Assembly: GCF_000208925.1 (NCBI RefSeq)
Contig: NW_001914874.1
Location: 25,264 to 89,263 of the forward strand
Source of the DNA: Entamoeba histolytica HM-1:IMSS
Taxonomy: Eukaryota; Evosea; Mastigamoebida; Endamoebidae
Direction: 5' to 3'
DNA length: 64,000 bases
Position numbers and translations under genes: made by a program. The notes beneath the pieces were generated by a model. The model was not told the DNA's origin. It did no database searches and saw nothing but the letters and a program-made list of their open reading frames with translations. Shown piece by piece: positions 11,842-21,468 of this stretch (positions are counted from its first letter, which is position 1; each line of letters begins with the position of its first letter).

Positions 11842-12873
11842 ATGTCACACAGCAGTGGTATTGAATTATCAACTGACTTAATTAATAAGTTTAAAGATAT
11901 GAACTCAAGTGGAAATGGAAGATTTATCCAAGCCACTATTGTAGATGAAACCATTAATATTAAAGCCATTGAACAAGGAACATCAGATTTTGATGCAGAC
12001 TTAGACCTTGTATTAAAATATCTTGTAGAAGGAGAACCATCATATATCCTTTTCAGAACTGAAACACGAGACGACATTACTAATGGATATAAATGGCTTC
12101 TTTTAGCTTATATACCAGATAGAGCTAAAGTTCGTATGAAAATGTTATACTCATCTACTAAAGCACGTTTTAGAACAACACTTGGTGGAAGTACCTTTTT
12201 ATATGAAATACATGGAACTGTTTTTTCTGATTTTGGAAAAAGTGGTTATGAAGCTTTCTTAAGACATGAAATGAGTGCTCCTCCATTGACTGAAGAGGAA
12301 GAAGAAAGAGAAAAAGAAATAGAACTTGGAGTTAGTGGTCTTGGAGCTGTCCCAACTGGAATGGCTACTGTTACAGCATCAAATGGAGTTGCCTTCCCTG
12401 TTGATGAAGAAGTAATTAATGCAGTTAAAGAATTATGTGATGGAGGAAATAATTATGTACAAATTGGTATTGATATTGACAGTGAAAGAATTGTTCTTCA
12501 AGCACAAAAGTCTGTTGAAATTGATCATCTTGGAGAAGAAGTTCCACTTACATTACCAGCTTTCCATTTTTATCGATGGGACCACGAATATGAAGGACAA
12601 CAAATGTCTAAAATTATTTATATTTTCTCTTGTCCAGATGGAAGTGGAAATACAAAAAGTGCACCTGTTAAACAAAGAATGTTATATTCTACTTCTAAAG
12701 GTGCAGTTGAATCAGTGTTAACTGGTAATGGAAAAGAAGTTGATTTAAAATTAGAAATTAATGCACCAAAAGATTTAAGTGTTAATGATATTCAAGATAA
12801 AATCCATCCACCACCAGTACAAGAAAAGAAAATGTTTGCTCGTCCAAAACCAAAATTCTGCAGAAAGAAATAA
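11842..12873 (+). CDS. Twinfilin (two ADF-H domains)
   Basis: This is an actin-monomer sequestering and capping-protein regulator of 343 residues, a typical length for twinfilin. ADF-H domain 1 covers roughly residues 5-140 and domain 2 roughly 175-315; each has the DRAKVRMKMLYSS / SAPVKQRMLYSTSK actin-binding helix characteristic of the family. The two domains are joined by an acidic linker (EEEEEREKEIELG). The C-terminal tail KKMFARPKPKFCRKK matches the basic, FARP-containing twinfilin tail that binds capping protein and PIP2. No intron is needed. It acts at cortical actin in the cytosol. Confidence 0.93.
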   Translation: MSHSSGIELSTDLINKFKDMNSSGNGRFIQATIVDETINIKAIEQGTSDFDADLDLVLKYLVEGEPSYILFRTETRDDITNGYKWLLLAYIPDRAKVRMKMLYSSTKARFRTTLGGSTFLYEIHGTVFSDFGKSGYEAFLRHEMSAPPLTEEEEEREKEIELGVSGLGAVPTGMATVTASNGVAFPVDEEVINAVKELCDGGNNYVQIGIDIDSERIVLQAQKSVEIDHLGEEVPLTLPAFHFYRWDHEYEGQQMSKIIYIFSCPDGSGNTKSAPVKQRMLYSTSKGAVESVLTGNGKEVDLKLEINAPKDLSVNDIQDKIHPPPVQEKKMFARPKPKFCRKK

Positions 12874-13076
12874 ACAGAAAGTTTTAATTCAGTTCTTTTT
12901 GTTTTTTTTTAATACCAAACTATTTAAAATGTATTTTTTTTTTTTTTGATAGTTTTTTATTCAAAAAAAAACCATTTTTAAATACTTTTTTAAATTTAAT
13001 TTAAATATAATAGTCAATGCAATAGATGTACAAAATAGACAATAAGTTTTGAAAATAACTTGAGCCATCTTTTGTT

Positions 13077-13598
13077 TTATTGAAAAATACCAGGATTAGA
13101 ACAACGTGAACAATATTCATCATCTTCTTCTTCATTAAACTCAAAAGCCCTCATAGGAATTGGACTATAATGAATATCAATTGATCTATTAGTACAAGGA
13201 TATGAAGGACTTGTTGAATCTGATGGTATTGATTGAGAAAGAATAGATGCAATTTCATTATCTGCATAAGCAGTTCCAGGAGATACAGAAGGTGCAGGTA
13301 AAATACGGTAAATAGCTTCATCATCAGGGATTGGAGAACAATGTCTAAGAGGACTTGGTAATGCGTTTGTAGACCTCCATTTTCTTGATTCAATTAAACG
13401 ATTATTTTTCTTGTTTAACATAAAACGAGGGGTATGATTTGTTGAATACACTGAAAAAGAATTATCACTTACAACATGATCAGCACTAAGAGAAAGACTA
13501 TTATTGTTTAATTTTTCAGAATCACAAGTAGAACAAGATCGTTTTTGAGCATTTTGTCTAAGTTGATTAAAAGCAATCATAGTCTTTTTCTTTTGCAT
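13077..13598 (-). CDS. Hypothetical serine/proline-rich protein
   Basis: I do not recognise this 173-residue protein. It starts with a basic stretch (MQKKKTM) and is rich in Ser, Asn and Pro. It contains several SP pairs (PSPLRHCSPIPDD, SVSPGT, HYSPIP) that could be proline-directed phosphorylation sites. It has a C-terminal acidic EEEDDEY segment followed by a CSRC pair. No transmembrane segment or signal peptide is apparent. It looks largely disordered. It is convergent with the upstream twinfilin gene. Confidence 0.6.
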   Translation of the reverse strand: MQKKKTMIAFNQLRQNAQKRSCSTCDSEKLNNNSLSLSADHVVSDNSFSVYSTNHTPRFMLNKKNNRLIESRKWRSTNALPSPLRHCSPIPDDEAIYRILPAPSVSPGTAYADNEIASILSQSIPSDSTSPSYPCTNRSIDIHYSPIPMRAFEFNEEEDDEYCSRCSNPGIFQ

Positions 13599-14237
13599 TA
13601 ATTAAATGGTTCCTTTTAAGTTAGCATTTGAGAGTTAATTCTTTTTTTTTTTTTTATAAATGAATTTAATTGAATTTTCTTAATTTTTTCCTTAGTTTTC
13701 TTACTGTTTTTGTTTAAAACTTTTTTATTATAACCAAAGGTTTATTTGAAAAAGTTCAAAAGTAAAATTCTTGAATCATAAAAAGAACTTCTGCTTTTTT
13801 AATAACCATATAAACTCAGAATAGTTTGAAATAAAAAGCCCTACTCTTGAATTTTTATTGAATTTATTTCTCAAAAGTATTTTTAATTTAAAAAATTATA
13901 TTTTATTCGAAATTTTGTAACTCTTTTTTGGTTTTAAAAATACTTTCCAATAAATAATCGCTTAACTAGGGTTTAAACACAAGTCATTTATTTTTATTTC
14001 TTACTCCCTTTGAAAAAATCTAAAATTAAAAATTAAAAAACAAAAAAAAAACAGAAAAACAAAAAATTAAAAAACTCAAAAATAGTGATATAAATAGAAA
14101 CAAAGAACGTTAAAGAAAAAACTATAATTATTTTAATTTAAATTAATTAAAAATATTATTTAATAAAAAACTAAAGGTAATAGTAAGATAACTAATAAAA
14201 AATAGTTTTAAATAAAAAAATATAAAAATTTAGTTCA
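13599..14237. other. AT-rich divergent promoter region
   Basis: No gene is seen. T-rich and A-rich blocks alternate, with A-rich leader-like sequence over the last 200 bases before the SCAI-like gene on the + strand. Confidence 0.5.
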
Positions 14238-15917
14238 ATGTTACCTAATCAACGACCCTCTCAGTCACCCCGTCAACAAGATGATAGAATTTGTGACAAA
14301 TATTTAAAACTCTGTGAAAAGTCGTCTTTACTTTTCAGTCAATTATATGAAACAAGCTTTTTAGGAGAAGGATGGAGACCATTATATCAAAGAACATTTA
14401 CAACATTTGCTAAATTATGGAAATTACAACAAACGTGCCGTAGTATTTTAGAAAATGGTAAAGTACATTTTAAGAGATATGATGTAGGAGAAATTGCTGC
14501 TAAGATTGCACAGTTATACTATCATTATTATCTTCGTACTTCAGAAACTCAATTCCTTAATGAAGCATTAACATATTACCAAGAAATTAAAAGACATAAT
14601 TATTATAAAGAAGACTCAAGCATTCAACGATCTTTTGTTCTCCAAAGAACTTTAAGATTCCATGCACGTTTCTTATTAGTTTGCTTATTAACTGATAAAT
14701 TAAAAATGGGAGAAAATGTATTAAGTGATTTCGCTTTAACATCAGCCCAATTAGCAACAGAGACATTAATTCATCCAAATCTTCAAAACCATCAATTATT
14801 AGCTGAAGAAATGAAATATATAGTAATGAATATTGTTAATTTCTTAGTTCCTACAAGAGAAGGACGGGTGTCATATTCTGCTTTATCACGTATTAACCCA
14901 CAATTAGTTTTTAATACAAAACCAAAAACAAATAATAGAAATGGACTTAAAATGTTTTCAGCTATTTTATTAGATAATAAACCAAATAGTTATTCATTTA
15001 GTGAATTATCTATTTCTTTATTAAGAATGATGTACGCATTAGAATTTAATTATCAACTTATGGCTCCAGAACAATTAAATGAATGGAAAAATCCAAGAAA
15101 ACATTTATTAAGAAATGTTAGTATCCCAAAAACATTAAATTATATTGCAAGTACTTTTTGTGATATGCCAAATAATACTTTTATGTTATTGTATTTATCA
15201 TCTACTGTTCATGATGATACTATTCAAGGATATACAAGTACTAATGGATTATTTATGTCAAGTTATGGTAACCAACAACATATTCTTCATCCGGAAGATC
15301 TTCTTCCATTCCTTAGAAAACCAATATTATTAATTATTGACTCAGATAAACAAAATTCTTTCATTCAATTATCTCAAAAACATTTTGATGTTCCACACTT
15401 AAGTTTATTTGGTCCAATAGGTGCATGGAAATTAAATACTTGTCCTCTTCCACATGATTCAATATTTACTAAAACTCAAGGAAAATATCTTCAAGTATTT
15501 AGTAATAAAAAAGATTCTATATTCAATTTATTCTTAAATGACTCATTAGGTGCTTTCTGTAGAATGACTGATGTTGATCAAATGACTCCAGACACAAAAG
15601 AAGAATGTTCAAATTTATTGAAAGTGTTTTACGAAAAATTGTCTAATGAATTCTTTACATGTCCAAAAGTTCATCAAACTATTCAATCATTTATGGCTGA
15701 TCCATTTGCAAGAATGCTTATTTTAAGATTTGTTTTCTGTAGATTGGTATTGTTAAGTTTGAAATTACCTGGTGATGCTGATAATTTTGATGTTCTTCTT
15801 CCAACTAGTAACCCACAAATCCCAAGTGAAATTTATGAAAGTGACACATGTAAAAACATTGTTAAAGACCTTGCTAATGTTCTTTCAAATTCAAACTGGT
15901 TTGATTTTGATGAATGA
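14238..15917 (+). CDS. SCAI-family protein (suppressor of cancer cell invasion homologue)
   Basis: This 559-residue protein matches SCAI, a protein that in animals restrains MRTF/SRF transcription and takes part in DNA repair. The diagnostic block is FKRYDVGEIAAKIAQLYYHYYLRTSET followed by FLNEALTYYQEIKRHNYY at about residues 78-125. Further family-like parts are the LRFHARFLLVCLL helix, the PILLIIDSDKQNSF segment and the C-terminal PFARMLILRFVFCRLVL block. It is a single exon with an ATG start preceded by an A-rich leader. What it does in an amoeba without a clear MRTF partner is unknown. Confidence 0.85.
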   Translation: MLPNQRPSQSPRQQDDRICDKYLKLCEKSSLLFSQLYETSFLGEGWRPLYQRTFTTFAKLWKLQQTCRSILENGKVHFKRYDVGEIAAKIAQLYYHYYLRTSETQFLNEALTYYQEIKRHNYYKEDSSIQRSFVLQRTLRFHARFLLVCLLTDKLKMGENVLSDFALTSAQLATETLIHPNLQNHQLLAEEMKYIVMNIVNFLVPTREGRVSYSALSRINPQLVFNTKPKTNNRNGLKMFSAILLDNKPNSYSFSELSISLLRMMYALEFNYQLMAPEQLNEWKNPRKHLLRNVSIPKTLNYIASTFCDMPNNTFMLLYLSSTVHDDTIQGYTSTNGLFMSSYGNQQHILHPEDLLPFLRKPILLIIDSDKQNSFIQLSQKHFDVPHLSLFGPIGAWKLNTCPLPHDSIFTKTQGKYLQVFSNKKDSIFNLFLNDSLGAFCRMTDVDQMTPDTKEECSNLLKVFYEKLSNEFFTCPKVHQTIQSFMADPFARMLILRFVFCRLVLLSLKLPGDADNFDVLLPTSNPQIPSEIYESDTCKNIVKDLANVLSNSNWFDFDE

Positions 15918-16787
15918 GACATGAACTTTTATTAATTGAATCACAAATTTCATTTCATCCTCTTTTTTCATATAGTTTAAATATTTTTTTTACTTCTTTG
16001 TTTCTTTGTGTTATTAAAGAGAAACAGTCTTATTTCTTTTATTTATTCAAATTTTTTAATTTAATCACTCTTTCTTTCTTATTCTTGAATAAATACTTGT
16101 TTATTCAATCCATAACTTAATATAATTCTTACAATTTTTTATCTTTTTTAAACTAACTAAATGCTATGTTTATAACTCTGATTAACATTAAAAAAATATT
16201 GAACTTCAATTAACTATTCTCTTATATTAAAAACAGAATAATACTTGTTCTTTTATATTCATAATAAACTGGATTATAGATTTAATATTCAAGGATAATC
16301 TTGGTTAATACTTGAACTAATGAACCAGTAAAAACTATTCATGTAAGAATTATTTTTGATAATTAAAAACAGATTTATAAGAAATTAATACTCAAAAATA
16401 AAAACAATTTGTAAGAATATAAACTTACTCAACCTTTTGTGATTTATAATTTTTTTTGTAAATAAAAATTAAATTTTATCCAATTGTATTTGAAAAAGAC
16501 ATAAAAACAAATAATTTGTATTGATTTTTTATATGAAAAATAAAAATGAATAAACAGAATAATATAAATAATTATATTGAAAATAAGTAAAATAAACACT
16601 TTCATTATGTATAAAATACAATATATATTGTCTATTTAAGAATTTTTCATTTTTTCAATACAGATAAATGAAAAACAAAAATATAATAAAAATAAAAATG
16701 AACTAAATAAAAAAAAAAGAAATTAAAAAAAAATTGATGATTTTAGAAAAAAAAGTTAAAAAGCACTAAATAATCATATTATCGAAG
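15918..16787. other. AT-rich intergenic stretch
   Basis: I see no credible gene. The left 200 bases are T-rich, as expected downstream of a 3' end. The right part is A-rich and leads into the coiled-coil gene. Confidence 0.5.
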
Positions 16788-19568
16788 ATGATAAGAACAA
16801 CTTTTATTTTATCGTTGCTCATATTAACTACAATAAGTAAGGAGATTAAAGATGAAGATGGAATTAAATTAAATGCTACAGCTTTAGAAAAACGACTTGA
16901 AGAAGAGGTTATTCCAAGATTTAAAGAACATATTGTTAGAATTAATAAAAGACAGCCACAAATAAAACAAGAATTGAATCTTAAAATAAAAAAATTAACA
17001 AAATCATTAGAAAAAATTAAAAAAAGAATTGAAGAAATCAAAGTAAATATGCAAAAATCAATTAACAAAATGGAAATACAAGACAAAAAAAGAAAAGCTG
17101 CTATTCAAAAATATGAAAAATTTAAAAAAGAAAAAGCTATAAATCAAATGAAATTAGCTGAAGAAGAAATGAAACAAATTACAGATAAATGTACTAAAAC
17201 AGAAAATATATTAAAGAAAATGCAAAGTAATCAACAAAGATTAGTTAAAACAGCTGAAAGAATTAGTAGTTTATTAAGAATAAAAAGAAAAGCATTAAAA
17301 AAAAGTGATGAAATAAAGAATATAAGAGTTAAAAGAAATACAGATAAAATAAATGAAATTACTCAACTTATTAAACAATATAAAAGTACACACCTTTTAG
17401 TTAAAAATATTAAAGATACTTTAAATGCAAAAAAGAACTCAGGAATATTTGATCAAGAATATAGTAGTTTAAAAAGAAAATTTAAACAATATCAAAGAAA
17501 AGAAATTACTGCTATTAATCAATTGGAAGATATGCTTAAAGCTATGACAATTAGACAAGAAGCTAAAAGTAAATTTAAAGAAGTAAAAGAAGTATTAAAT
17601 GAAAAAGTAAAAGATGTTAAAGGACAAATTAAAAGAGATAAAGCTATTTTAAGAAGAGTTACTATTAAGAAAAATATATTAAAAAGAAAAAAGAATTCAG
17701 CAACAAGTAGTGTTGAAAAAGCTGAAGCTAAAAACAGTATGAAACAAATTAACTCTGAGTTAAACGGATTAAAAATTAGAGTTAGACAAAATACTCTTAT
17801 GTTAAGAGCTCTTAAAAGAAAAATTAATAGAGCTACTATTGCATATAATGCTAAGAAAAGAAATATTGAAGGTAGGATTAGTAGACAAAGAATGATGGAT
17901 ATGAAAGATGAAAGAGATAAATTAAGATCAACAATTAAAAACTTAAAGAAGAGGTATAATAAAATTGAAAGAAAAGTATTATTAAATGAAGAATCACCAG
18001 AAAAGATTGCAGATTTAAAAAAGAGAATGACTGAAATAATTAATGAAATTAAAGATACAAAAGATAAATATCAAAATGCACAAAATGGAATTCATCAATA
18101 TTTTGAAGAACGTAGAAAGAAATATGAAGAAAAGAAAAAACATATTGCCACTAGAAAAACTATATTAGAAAAGAGAATAGTTGTATTAAGAAGAATTATG
18201 ACATTAAATGAAAAGAAATTAAGTCAAGAAAATAGTAGAGGTAAAAGACAAGTTTTGTTAAGAAAAATTAAAGTATTATCAAGAAGAATTAGAAGAGTTG
18301 ATAGAAGTATTAAAAGTATTAATCGTAGGTTAAGAAATTCAATTATTCGAGCAAGTAAAAGAAGTGAAAGAAAAGTTATTTTATTTAGTAAAAAAGAAAG
18401 ACTTATTAAGAAGAAATTAGCAAGATTAGTTGTTAGAAGGAAAAAATATAATAGTTCAGAAAAATTAGTTAAATTAATTCCTCAAATTGACAGATTAGAA
18501 AAAGAGTATAAAACTGAATTAAAACAAGTTAAAACTCTTTTGAAAAAAGCAGAACAAGAAGCTAATTCTATGGAAGCTGAAGTTAAAGAAATTAATAAAA
18601 TTAGAGAAGAAGAAGCTAAAATCAGAGAAAGAAATTTGAAAAAGAGAATTCATGTAGTTCAAAATAAATTACAAGTATTAAATGGTAGAAAAGGAGGAAA
18701 GGTCAATGATATTAAAGCAATGTTAAAGATGAAAATTGAAAGAATGAAAATTAGAGCTAACAAGAATCATCAAATTGCATTAGAAAAAAAGAGAAAAGTT
18801 GGAATTTCTAGACTAAATAAAGTTTTGAGAGGTGGAGTTAAAAGAATTAAGAAAATTGTTTTATTAAAACGACACATTAATTCTCTTAAAGAAAGAATAT
18901 CTCAAGCTCAAAAAGTTATGAGAGAATTAGGAAATATTGTTAGTAATGGAGATATGAAAGAAAAAATTGAAACAAAGAGGGATGAATTAAAAACAAGTAT
19001 CAATTTAATGACTATTAAAAAACAAAAAGAAGAATTTGTTTTAAGAAAAGCATCATCATCATTGCTTAGAACTGCTGGTGTTATTAGAGGAATTTCTGAA
19101 GCTACTATTCAATCTCATCAAGTCCAACATGCCAAATTAATTGTATTAAAAGATAAACTAGAAAAAGAAATAAATCAAACTCTTATTAATGGAGAAGAAG
19201 ATAATGAAAAGAAAAATCAATTATATGATACAAATAATGAAATTATAAAGACTGCTGATGCTATTAATGAACTTCAAATTCAAATGGGTAAATTTAGTGA
19301 TTTAGTGATGAAGGTTACTCAAGGAGTTGATGATGGAATTAAACAAAAAAGTCAATGTGAGATGTGTACTAACTTAGCTCGTGTTGCATTAAAGAAGAAA
19401 AAGTATGACGGATTTAGTACTATTGTTGTAATGAAATCAATGGACAACCTTTGTCGTAAATCAAAATATCCAACCACTTGCTACAGAACTTTAATAGAAC
19501 TTGGCTCTCGTGTGTTTGAAGAAGGAGTTACACCAATAACTGCTTGTAGCCAAATAAATAAGTGCTAA
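16788..19568 (+). CDS. Secreted giant coiled-coil protein with C-terminal saposin-like (SapB) domain
   Basis: The 926-residue product begins with a cleavable signal peptide (MIRTTFILSLLILTTIS). It continues as about 830 residues of nearly unbroken Lys/Arg/Glu-rich helix with heptad character and only one cysteine in its first 850 residues. The last 72 residues hold six cysteines in saposin B order: CEMC, then CRKSKYPTTC, then ACSQINKC. Saposin-like proteins (SAPLIPs, including amoebapores) are a large Entamoeba family that binds or perturbs membranes; the spacing fits that family. The rod could project or multimerise the lipid-binding head. There is no intron. Localisation to the secretory or vacuolar route is inferred from the signal peptide. 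Confidence 0.83.
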   Translation: MIRTTFILSLLILTTISKEIKDEDGIKLNATALEKRLEEEVIPRFKEHIVRINKRQPQIKQELNLKIKKLTKSLEKIKKRIEEIKVNMQKSINKMEIQDKKRKAAIQKYEKFKKEKAINQMKLAEEEMKQITDKCTKTENILKKMQSNQQRLVKTAERISSLLRIKRKALKKSDEIKNIRVKRNTDKINEITQLIKQYKSTHLLVKNIKDTLNAKKNSGIFDQEYSSLKRKFKQYQRKEITAINQLEDMLKAMTIRQEAKSKFKEVKEVLNEKVKDVKGQIKRDKAILRRVTIKKNILKRKKNSATSSVEKAEAKNSMKQINSELNGLKIRVRQNTLMLRALKRKINRATIAYNAKKRNIEGRISRQRMMDMKDERDKLRSTIKNLKKRYNKIERKVLLNEESPEKIADLKKRMTEIINEIKDTKDKYQNAQNGIHQYFEERRKKYEEKKKHIATRKTILEKRIVVLRRIMTLNEKKLSQENSRGKRQVLLRKIKVLSRRIRRVDRSIKSINRRLRNSIIRASKRSERKVILFSKKERLIKKKLARLVVRRKKYNSSEKLVKLIPQIDRLEKEYKTELKQVKTLLKKAEQEANSMEAEVKEINKIREEEAKIRERNLKKRIHVVQNKLQVLNGRKGGKVNDIKAMLKMKIERMKIRANKNHQIALEKKRKVGISRLNKVLRGGVKRIKKIVLLKRHINSLKERISQAQKVMRELGNIVSNGDMKEKIETKRDELKTSINLMTIKKQKEEFVLRKASSSLLRTAGVIRGISEATIQSHQVQHAKLIVLKDKLEKEINQTLINGEEDNEKKNQLYDTNNEIIKTADAINELQIQMGKFSDLVMKVTQGVDDGIKQKSQCEMCTNLARVALKKKKYDGFSTIVVMKSMDNLCRKSKYPTTCYRTLIELGSRVFEEGVTPITACSQINKC

Positions 19569-20010
19569 TTTTCATTTTTTTTTTGTTTTTCTTTAACTTT
19601 TTATGTTTTATAATAACTCTCGGAATTACATTTGAAGAGTTGTCTTCTAACTTGAGAATATTAGAAATGAGTTGTGTGATAGAATTAGACTATTGAAGAA
19701 ACTGAAATAATCTCCAAATATGAAGTATATTAATAATTGATTTTTTTATTTTATTATAATATAACTTTATTTTTATTTATTTGTTTTTATACTTTTCTTC
19801 ATTTAATTTATATCTCTTTATTATGATTTATTAGTTAAAAAAAACACGTGGCTTTTTATTTTGGGATTTGTAGTGTTTTGAGATGTAATCATCCAATCAT
19901 GATATTCTTGTAACGATTTTAGGGTTTTTTACAAGGGCTGGATCAAACCCCATAAGGTACTGATATTTAAGTACTTAAATACTTGTTTTGGTTATATAAA
20001 TAATATAAAA
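19569..20010. other. Intergenic region with structured, GC-richer promoter segment
   Basis: No gene is seen. From about 19840 to 19980 the sequence is less AT-rich than other intergenic DNA, with a CACGTG hexamer at 19845..19850 and a perfect palindrome just upstream of the transporter gene. Confidence 0.55.
19964..19981. promoter_or_regulatory. 18-bp perfect palindrome overlapping a TATA-like element
   Basis: TATTTAAGTACTTAAATA reads the same on both strands and lies 30-47 bases before the transporter ATG. Entamoeba TATA elements resemble GTATTTAAA, and both arms of the palindrome contain TATTTAA, so it may combine core-promoter and operator-like roles. The role is inferred. Confidence 0.45.
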
Positions 20011-21321
20011 ATGTCTGAAGAACAAAGTTTAATTACTAATTCTATAGATACACCAAAAAATTGGAAATGGAGAATGTTCAATATTATAATGCTTGGTGTT
20101 GGATTTTTAATAATATATATTTCTTATAATACAACTGAAAACTTTATGACTAGTTTATATGGTAATTATGGAATGGTTTCTCTATCAATTATTTATTTTA
20201 CTTTTGCAGTTAGTGGATTTATCGTTCCTTTGATTCTCAGAAGAATTGGAGAGCGTTGGTGTCTTATTATTGGAGGACTTTGTATCATTCCATTCTTATT
20301 AGTAAATATATTCCAAAAGAGTTATTTATTGATTATATTTAGTTTCTTTGTAGGATTTGGACAGAGTCTTACTTGGTGTGCACAAGGAAGTTTGTTAACT
20401 AGATGTTCTAAACCAGAAAAAAGAGGTAGAAACTCTGGAATATTCTTTTTTGTTTATCAATTGAATCAAACACTTGGAAATGGATTTGCATATGTTATGA
20501 CTTTGTCTGGATTAGATTTAAAATATCTATTTATTATTTTTTCTTCTCTTTGTCTTATTGGTATTATTCCATTTCTTTTTATTAAGTTTGTTTGTTTCTT
20601 TTCTTTGAATATCCGTTAATTTAAAAAAATAGAATGAATGTACTTCCAGAAATAGAAAAAGTAAGTCTCAAAACAGATTTAAGAAGTATAAAAAAAGTTC
20701 TTGTTTCATGGAATTTACTATTGATGCTACCTATCTTTATTTATTCTGGTTTAAGTCAGTGTTATATTTATGGAGAAGTAACAGCAATGTTTGGTGTTGA
20801 ATATGTTACGATTGCAATGTGTATTTTTGGAACAATAAATATGATTATCTCATTAATTTTTGGAAAACTAGGTGATATGATAGGGAAATTTATTGTTTTA
20901 TCTATTTCTGGATTTGTTATGGTTCTTGGTTTGATAAGCATCATTATTCACTACTTCTTGAACCGTTTGTTTTTAAATTAGTTTTTTCTACTCATTACTC
21001 ACAGATATAGCACCAGTACCAATACTCTTATTCACTGCTATAATTTGTATTGCAATTTCAGATGGTGGATTTAATACTCAAATAGATGCTTTACTTGGTA
21101 AATATTTTCAATTTGAAAGTGATGCTGCATTTTCAATATTTTATTCAGTTCAAAGCTTAGTCTCAGGATTAGGATTTCCATTATTCATTTTTCTATTAAA
21201 AATAGTACCATGGGAACAATGGTACCGTTTATTACAAAGTATCATTTTATTTATATTGATACTTATTTCATTAGTTTCAGTATTTATCTTAGAGCATAAA
21301 AGGTTTGAAACAAAGAAATAA
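20011..21321 (+). CDS. MFS transporter, UNC-93-like (three exons)
   Basis: This is a polytopic membrane protein of about 405 residues. Exons are 20011..20585, 20633..20964 and 21011..21321. Introns 20586..20632 and 20965..21010 start GTTTGT and end TAG, and the joins keep frame (FIK-MNVLPE; FLN-PPVPIL). I count about eleven to twelve hydrophobic spans in two halves separated by a short charged loop. Features such as ENFMTSLYGNYG near the first loop and SLTWCAQGSLLTRCSKPEKRGRNSG between spans 4 and 5 fit the UNC-93/MFS group. The substrate cannot be told from sequence. The palindromic promoter element lies directly upstream. Confidence 0.8.
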
Positions 21322-21468
21322 TTGAATATTTTTTAGTTATAAAAAACATAAATATAGTCTAAAAATAGGCTTTTTAGTTAATAACACAAAATATAAAAAA
21401 TAAATGATTATGAGATTAATATAGTTTTGGAGCAGAAACAAATTTAGAAGAACTATTATTTTACAAAG

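Noticed and set aside
12930..12950. Long T run after the twinfilin gene as a terminator
   Set aside because: Homopolymer runs are common throughout the window; no specific terminator can be argued.
15914..16120. Open frame right after the SCAI-like stop
   Set aside because: It is T-rich and Phe/Leu-dominated, as expected from the 3' flanking region; no match to SCAI C-termini.
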